DNA of 7,493 bases from Solirubrobacteraceae bacterium (GTDB lineage Bacteria > Actinomycetota > Thermoleophilia > Solirubrobacterales > Solirubrobacteraceae). The translations under genes were made by a program, and so were the position numbers. The notes under the pieces were generated by a model. That model had not been told where the DNA came from. It worked only from the letters and a program-made list of their open reading frames with translations, and made no database searches. The DNA is taken from positions 1 through 7,493 of the forward strand of contig JAICUS010000284.1 of the NCBI GenBank assembly GCA_025935735.1, given 5' to 3'. Every line of letters begins with the position of its first letter. Positions within the stretch are counted from its first letter, which is position 1. This document shows positions 5,918 through 7,493 of this stretch, piece by piece.

Positions 5918-6725
5918 GCCGCAGGTACTCGCCGGCGAGGCCGGCCCAGGGCGCGTAGGCGGAGAAGAACCCGCGCACCTCGGCCTCGTCGGCCACCGCC
6001 TTCGGGTGGCCCGTGAGCAGCCGGCCGACGAGCTTCAGATAGCCCAGGTCGCCGGCGGGGATGACGCCGAGCTCGCCGCGGCCGTGCAGCGCGACGATCT
6101 CCACCGTCCACGTGCCGATCTCGGGGATGGCCAGCAACCGCGCGCGCCAGTCGGGCACGTCCAGGTCGACCCGCGCGGCCCGGCGCAGCGCGAGCGCGCG
6201 CTTGCCGGCCAGCCCGCAGGCCTCCAGCAGCGCCGGCGCCTGCGCGGCCACGACCGCGGCCGACGGCGAGTCGCGCAGGCCCGCCCAGCGACGCCCGAGC
6301 CGGGCGATCAGCGCCTTCTGGATCTCCGTCGCCCGCTCGCCGTCGATCAGCTGCTCGGCGACCGCCCACATCAGCGCCTCGAAGCGGGTCGGGTTGCGGC
6401 GCACGCGCAGCTCGGGGCGGGCGCGGACGGCCCGGCCGATCACCGGGTCGTCGCGGAAGCGCTCGTAGAACTCGGCCAGGTCGTCGTCGACGCCGAGCGC
6501 GAAGCGCACGCGGGCGATCCCGGCGCGGGCGGTCGCGTCGGTCGGCGCGCGGGCGGCGAACACGACCCGCGGCCCGCGCTGGGCCACGGCGACCACGGCC
6601 GGCTCCGGCGCGTGGACGAGCCGCACGAGGCCGTCGCCCCGCCGGCGCAGCAGGCCGTCGCGCGAGCCGCCGCCCAGCCGGAACGGCCAGCGCGGCACGA
6701 CGACCTCGCGGACGAGGACGGTCAA
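5841..6725 (-). CDS. DNA-3-methyladenine glycosylase, AlkA-type (HhH-GPD superfamily)
   Basis: This protein (294 residues from TTG 6725) should remove alkylated bases from DNA as the first step of base excision repair. The helix-hairpin-helix is LLAIPEIGTWTVE (about 197-209), followed by the superfamily's catalytic aspartate, Asp226, in IPAGDLGYLK. The helical core before it includes FEALMWAVAEQLI (about 115-127), also typical. No C-terminal iron-sulfur cysteine cluster is seen, which fits AlkA rather than Nth/MutY. The N-terminal 100 residues (PRWPFRLGGGSRDG onward) resemble the short beta-rich N-terminal domain of AlkA proteins. The TTG start shares bases with the stop of the upstream small gene (TTGA); GTG 6698 is an alternative giving 285 residues. 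The last 25 or so residues (RRLPVPRGTRSSAAATPRAAA region) look unconserved and run antisense into the transporter lipoprotein gene. Confidence 0.9.
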   Translation of the reverse strand: MTVLVREVVVPRWPFRLGGGSRDGLLRRRGDGLVRLVHAPEPAVVAVAQRGPRVVFAARAPTDATARAGIARVRFALGVDDDLAEFYERFRDDPVIGRAVRARPELRVRRNPTRFEALMWAVAEQLIDGERATEIQKALIARLGRRWAGLRDSPSAAVVAAQAPALLEACGLAGKRALALRRAARVDLDVPDWRARLLAIPEIGTWTVEIVALHGRGELGVIPAGDLGYLKLVGRLLTGHPKAVADEAEVRGFFSAYAPWAGLAGEYLRLTGPRRLPVPRGTRSSAAATPRAAA

Positions 6726-7012
6726 TCCCGGCGCAGCAGGTGGACGTCTATGAGGAACGAGTTGGACGACACGATCTCGCCCAGCGCGCCGCCCCGGCGC
6801 TTCTTGCGCGCCGCCCGGCGGGCACGCGCGCCGCGCACGACGGCGACCGTGGTCACGCCGGCCACGAACCCGGTGGCCGCGAGCGCGGCCGCCTGGCGGG
6901 CGGGCACGAGCCCCGCCGCGGCGGGGCGGTCCTCCACCACGCCCGGCTCGGCCACCACGGGCAGGCCGTCGACGACCTCCTCGTCGATGTCTGAGGCGTC
7001 TTCTTCCAGCAC
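6722..7012 (-). CDS. Small single-pass membrane protein of unknown function
   Basis: I do not recognise this 96-residue protein. It has three visible zones: a very acidic N-terminus (LEEDASDIDEEVVDG), one hydrophobic span at about 41-60 (AAALAATGFVAGVTTVAVV), and a strongly basic stretch right after it (RGARARRAARKKRR), then a tail ending SSNSFLIDVHLLRRD. The charge pattern predicts the acidic N-terminus outside and the basic C-terminus inside. It is probably real: its stop overlaps the glycosylase start, it begins 37 bases after the hydroxylase stop, and in this frame the third codon positions are G/C-rich while the other frames give low-complexity Arg/Gly text. The start is GTG with no Shine-Dalgarno; a TAGGGT -10-like box at 7022-7027 suggests a nearly leaderless message. 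It may be co-transcribed with its neighbours, but no function can be inferred. Confidence 0.7.
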   Translation of the reverse strand: MLEEDASDIDEEVVDGLPVVAEPGVVEDRPAAAGLVPARQAAALAATGFVAGVTTVAVVRGARARRAARKKRRGGALGEIVSSNSFLIDVHLLRRD

Positions 7013-7021
7013 GAGCCACGG

Positions 7022-7027
7022 ACCCTA
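7022..7027 (-). promoter_or_regulatory. Candidate -10 element before the small membrane protein gene
   Basis: On the minus strand this reads TAGGGT, matching TANNNT. Nine bases separate it from the GTG at 7012, allowing a leaderless or nearly leaderless start, and there is no Shine-Dalgarno before that GTG. It lies in the only gap (37 bases) between the hydroxylase stop and the small gene, so it could be an internal promoter. No -35 was recognised. Confidence 0.25.
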
Positions 7028-7049
7028 GCGCCCCCGGCGGACGCCCGTG

Positions 7050-7493
7050 TCAGCGGCCGCGCCGCGACGCCATCGTGCCGAACACCCGGTCCCAGTACGG
7101 CGCGCTGATCCCGTAGCCGCGCGTGTCGTCCTGGAAGTGGTGGCGCATGTGCAGCTCGCGCAGCCACTTTCCCGCCCGCGTCGTCGGCGTGTGGTGGTGC
7201 AGGTGGTAGTGGATCATGTCGTAGGCCAGATAGCCGGCCAGGAAGCCCGCGCCGAACGCGGTCGCCCGGTCGGCCCCCAGCACGAGCCAGAAGAGCGCGT
7301 AGAAGACCAGCGCCAGCGGCACGGACGCGGCCGGCGGCATGACCAGCCGCAACGGGTCGTTCGGGTGGTCGTGGTGGACGCCGTGGACCATCCAGTGCAG
7401 CCGCGCGCCGACGCCCTGCTCGGGCTCGAAGTGGAAGATCCCGCGGTGGATCCAGTACTCGGCCAGCGTCCAGAACGCGTAGCCGCCGATCGC
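7050..7493 (-). CDS. Fatty acid 2-hydroxylase/sterol desaturase-family protein (N-terminus missing)
   Basis: The visible 147 residues are the C-terminal part of a membrane di-metal hydroxylase; the gene begins beyond the right edge. The histidine clusters of the fatty acid hydroxylase superfamily are all present in order: HRGIFH (visible residues 16-21), HGVHHDHPNDPLRLVMPP (37-54), YDMIHYHLHHH (91-101) and LHMRHHF (114-120), followed by GYGISAPYWDRVFGT (127-140). The spacing and the RLVMPP and YGIS motifs are closer to the ceramide fatty acid 2-hydroxylase branch (Scs7/FA2H) than to carotenoid or C-5 sterol enzymes. Two hydrophobic segments (about 57-73 and 77-90) flank the metal-binding face. 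It probably hydroxylates an acyl chain of a membrane lipid using O2; the substrate is unknown. It is the most upstream visible gene of the leftward group. Family confidence is high, reaction confidence moderate. Confidence 0.9.
   Translation of the reverse strand, partial: AIGGYAFWTLAEYWIHRGIFHFEPEQGVGARLHWMVHGVHHDHPNDPLRLVMPPAASVPLALVFYALFWLVLGADRATAFGAGFLAGYLAYDMIHYHLHHHTPTTRAGKWLRELHMRHHFQDDTRGYGISAPYWDRVFGTMASRRGR

Noticed and set aside
6726..7019. An upstream extension of the glycosylase to GTG 7019 (about 392 residues).
   Set aside because: The added segment is Arg/Gly-rich shadow sequence of the 96-residue membrane protein frame. The TTG at 6725 (or GTG 6698) fits the AlkA N-terminal domain.
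6006..7028. A plus-strand open frame of about 340 codons opposite the glycosylase and small gene.
   Set aside because: Its product is low-complexity and no motif is recognisable; the minus strand encodes a complete HhH-GPD protein.
1..7493. CRISPR arrays, insertion sequence ends, tRNA genes, integrase sites or defence genes.
   Set aside because: I looked for direct repeats, terminal inverted repeats, cloverleaf patterns and nuclease or phage-related motifs and saw none. Gene content and codon style are uniform.

Overview
The window is very GC-rich, with strong G/C preference at third codon positions, frequent GTG/TTG starts and tightly packed, overlapping genes. Together with an Rv1264-type adenylate cyclase and a CoxD/CoxE-like MoxR-VWA pair, this suggests a high-GC actinomycetote, plausibly of the Thermoleophilia/Solirubrobacterales type. 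That placement is inference from style and gene content; no marker gene is present.

Layout, left to right. (1) Positions 2-2115, + strand: the end of a MoxR/CoxD-like AAA+ ATPase, cut by the window edge in its Walker A motif, followed by an overlapping CoxE-like von Willebrand A (VWA) protein. Such pairs act as chaperone/remodelling modules. (2) Positions 2106-3224, - strand, convergent with the VWA gene: a class III adenylate cyclase colinear with mycobacterial Rv1264, with an N-terminal regulatory domain and an intact catalytic set. (3) Positions about 3225-3345: a compact divergent control region with back-to-back candidate -10 elements and a clear TPP (thiamine pyrophosphate) riboswitch reading rightward. 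(4) Positions 3346-5917, + strand: a three-gene ABC importer operon (ATPase, permease, NMT1/THI5-type lipoprotein) joined by 4-base stop/start overlaps. The riboswitch and the binding protein family together indicate uptake of a thiamine pyrimidine precursor (ThiZ/ThiX/ThiY type). (5) Positions 5841-7493, - strand: transcribed leftward, a fatty acid 2-hydroxylase/sterol desaturase-family gene (its start lies beyond the right edge), a small single-pass membrane protein of unknown function, and an AlkA-type DNA-3-methyladenine glycosylase whose end overlaps the end of the transporter operon by 77 bases.

How it works together: when TPP is plentiful the aptamer should fold and hide the ribosome binding site, which lies inside the aptamer's conserved 3' end, shutting off the transporter. 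The cyclase is transcribed away from the same short control region, so thiamine-precursor uptake and a potentially pH-responsive cAMP producer share a promoter zone; a functional link is speculative. Nearly every base is coding. There is no gene-free stretch above about 125 bases, and no tRNA, rRNA, CRISPR array, insertion sequence or notable repeat was seen. I found no convincing new multi-gene system; the most interesting points are the riboswitch/promoter architecture and the unidentified small membrane protein.
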